54,450 bases of DNA from CAZIUL01 sp964542475 (GTDB taxonomy: Bacteria; Planctomycetota; B15-G4; CAYZWU01): NCBI GenBank assembly GCA_964542475.1, contig CAZIUL010000028.1, positions 1 to 54,450 of the forward strand. The letters run 5' to 3'. Positions 53,322-54,450 of this stretch are shown piece after piece. The notes beneath the pieces were generated by a model. The model was not told the DNA's origin, ran no database searches, and saw only the letters and a list, made by a program, of their open reading frames with translations. Position numbers and translations under genes: made by a program. The first letter of the stretch is position 1, and the number at the start of each line of letters is the position of its first letter.

Positions 53322-54359
53322 GAAGGTCCATCCCAGGTTCAGCATGTAGGTCACATCCGTGCGCTCAGCACCTTCGGCAGGTGTTGAATCCCAGTCCCAG
53401 AGTACTTTAAATTCGGCGAACATCGACTCGGTAAGGGAGGAGCGCAAACCCGCGTCAGCCTTGACAAAGTGCCCGCCCTCATGCTCGAAACCGGGGTACC
53501 ACTCGGTGTTGTGGAAGAGGGAAACCAGGCTGCCGAACTTCTTGTCCACATGGTAGGCAACCCGGCCGGACCAGTACTCCTCGCTGTCCACATTCTCGCC
53601 GGTGTCCGGGTCATCGCGGTAGTTCTCTGAAACCCAGGAAAGGCCCGCTTCAGTGGACAACTTGAAATCATCATCATCAAAGAACTGCCAGCCACCGCCC
53701 ACGCCTGAAAGAAACCTCAGATCGATGCCTGCAATAGCGTTCCGCTCGGCCCGTGTCTTGGCGTACCCGAACAGCTTCTCCGAAAAAAAGTAATCGAACT
53801 GAAGCCCCAGGTATGACTCCCTCTTGGTTGTGACGTTCTCGTCCGTGTCAGGGTCCTTCTGCCGGGCGCCCGAATACCCGCCATCGAACCTGAACCGGTC
53901 GTTATCTCCCCTACGAACGGCCTCGAATGCCGCGTTGGCGCCCTGGGTGTAGGAGTTGCCCCTGGTGGCTGATGCGCCCAACGAGATGTTTCCCGACCAC
54001 TTCGCCGTGGGAGGATTGATCTTCGCTATTTCCGAAATAGGCAGCTTCAGGGGGGTTTTTTCGAGCCCGGCCTCTACAAGGATCATCCCGCTGCCCGATG
54101 ATTTCACAGGCAGGTTGAAAACCGTATCGTCAGCAAAATGTATTTTGATCGGTTCCGTCGTAAAAAAAGTATCCACCTTGTCGAGTGGAACCGACACCTC
54201 GCCCAGCGTCTCGGAGCTGAACCTCATCTTCCCGCCGAGCAGCTGAACGACCTTGCCTCTCAGCACCTCTCCGTTCTTCATCTTGACTTCGTCCGCGGAT
54301 AGGGCTGCGCAAAACACCAACACCGCAACAACAACGATAACAGCTTGAACATACCTCAT
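53319..54359 (-). CDS. DUF481 outer-membrane beta-barrel protein
   Basis: 346 aa from ATG 54359 (GAGGAGG 6 nt upstream). A signal peptide (about 1-22, ending LSADEV) is followed by a small domain with NGEVLRGKVVQLLGGKM and LPISEIAKI, seen in many DUF481 proteins, and then by alternating beta-strand sequence rich in aromatic residues ending in LNLGWTF, a C-terminal Phe typical of outer-membrane barrels. The function is unknown (salt-induced or transport-related proteins occur in the family). The stop codon lies in the repeat element. Confidence 0.85.
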   Translation of the reverse strand: MRYVQAVIVVVAVLVFCAALSADEVKMKNGEVLRGKVVQLLGGKMRFSSETLGEVSVPLDKVDTFFTTEPIKIHFADDTVFNLPVKSSGSGMILVEAGLEKTPLKLPISEIAKINPPTAKWSGNISLGASATRGNSYTQGANAAFEAVRRGDNDRFRFDGGYSGARQKDPDTDENVTTKRESYLGLQFDYFFSEKLFGYAKTRAERNAIAGIDLRFLSGVGGGWQFFDDDDFKLSTEAGLSWVSENYRDDPDTGENVDSEEYWSGRVAYHVDKKFGSLVSLFHNTEWYPGFEHEGGHFVKADAGLRSSLTESMFAEFKVLWDWDSTPAEGAERTDVTYMLNLGWTF

Positions 54360-54386
54360 TCCCAACCTCCTCGGTCCAGACGTCTT

Positions 54387-54450
54387 TCAGTTCAGTTCAC
54401 TGCTGTCCAAGAACGACATGAAATAGCCGATCAGGTCTCGTAAACCAGCC
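54387..54450 (-). CDS. Partial C-terminus, possibly a c-type cytochrome domain protein
   Basis: The minus-strand frame entering from the right edge reads AGLRDLIGYFMSFLD and ends at 54387. An LRDLIxYxMS-like helix is the usual end of cytochrome c domains, but only about 20 residues are visible, so the family call is weak. It ends 27 bp before the DUF481 start and is probably upstream in the same operon. Confidence 0.35.
   Translation of the reverse strand, partial: AGLRDLIGYFMSFLDSSELN

Overview
The backbone of this window looks like the chromosome of an anaerobic Desulfobacterota (sulfate-reducer type) bacterium. This is inferred from gene content, not from a phylogeny: desulfoferrodoxin, rubrerythrin, several ferritin-like proteins, a sigma-54 activator with a cysteine-rich PAS domain, an E1/E2/E3 2-oxoacid dehydrogenase operon, and a prolyl-tRNA synthetase of the archaeal/eukaryal-like type.

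Layout. 1-3032: a palindromic repeat, fumC and two uncharacterised genes. 3110-5864: a metal-export type membrane protein, a Fur/PerR regulator, ferritin and superoxide reductase, which form a metal/oxidative-stress group. 5890-11589 (minus): pdhA-pdhB-pdhC, a 178-bp palindromic repeat, then lpdA-lplA. 11662-16830 (minus): a sigma-70 family factor, cysE, cysK and a YyaL/DUF255 protein packed as one operon. 17022-23333 (plus): a sigma-54 activator with an arsenate-reductase-like N-terminal domain, a gap holding a near-consensus sigma-54 promoter, and then a 66-aa protein, three ferritin-like proteins, rubrerythrin and a rubredoxin/glutamate-synthase-like fusion. I think this activator, promoter and ferritin-like array is the best candidate here for an undescribed regulatory system.

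23334-44283 is a more GC-rich accessory region for a sulfated, probably galactose- and/or fucose-containing polysaccharide. It holds two exported sulfatases, a GH43-like/GH110 fusion, a GH2 enzyme, a clan GH-D (alpha-galactosidase-like) lipoprotein, a GH95-like enzyme, a sodium/solute symporter and a Tat-exported isomerase-like protein. Its gene style (Tat signals, SSS transporter, many sulfatases) recalls Planctomycetes/Kiritimatiellae/Lentisphaerae clusters, so horizontal acquisition is likely. The region is scarred: remnants of a second GH110, another sulfatase, an SSS transporter, an ACT-domain protein and possibly a transposase lie between intact genes. A degenerate 3' copy of tRNA-Arg plus its terminator sits at 41070-41150, and the intact tRNA-Arg is at 47326-47402.

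44284-54450: an AT-rich gap, a TerB-transmembrane-coiled-coil-trypsin-like protein, tRNA-Arg(CCG), a tail-anchored coiled-coil protein, a membrane spermidine-synthase-like protein, proS, tRNA-Ala(GGC), and a DUF481 outer-membrane protein. A 178-bp inverted-repeat family recurs at 7971-8148 and 21700-21877, with a deleted derivative at 53261-53321 and a solo end at 216-236. No rRNA, CRISPR array, integrase or intact transposase was seen.
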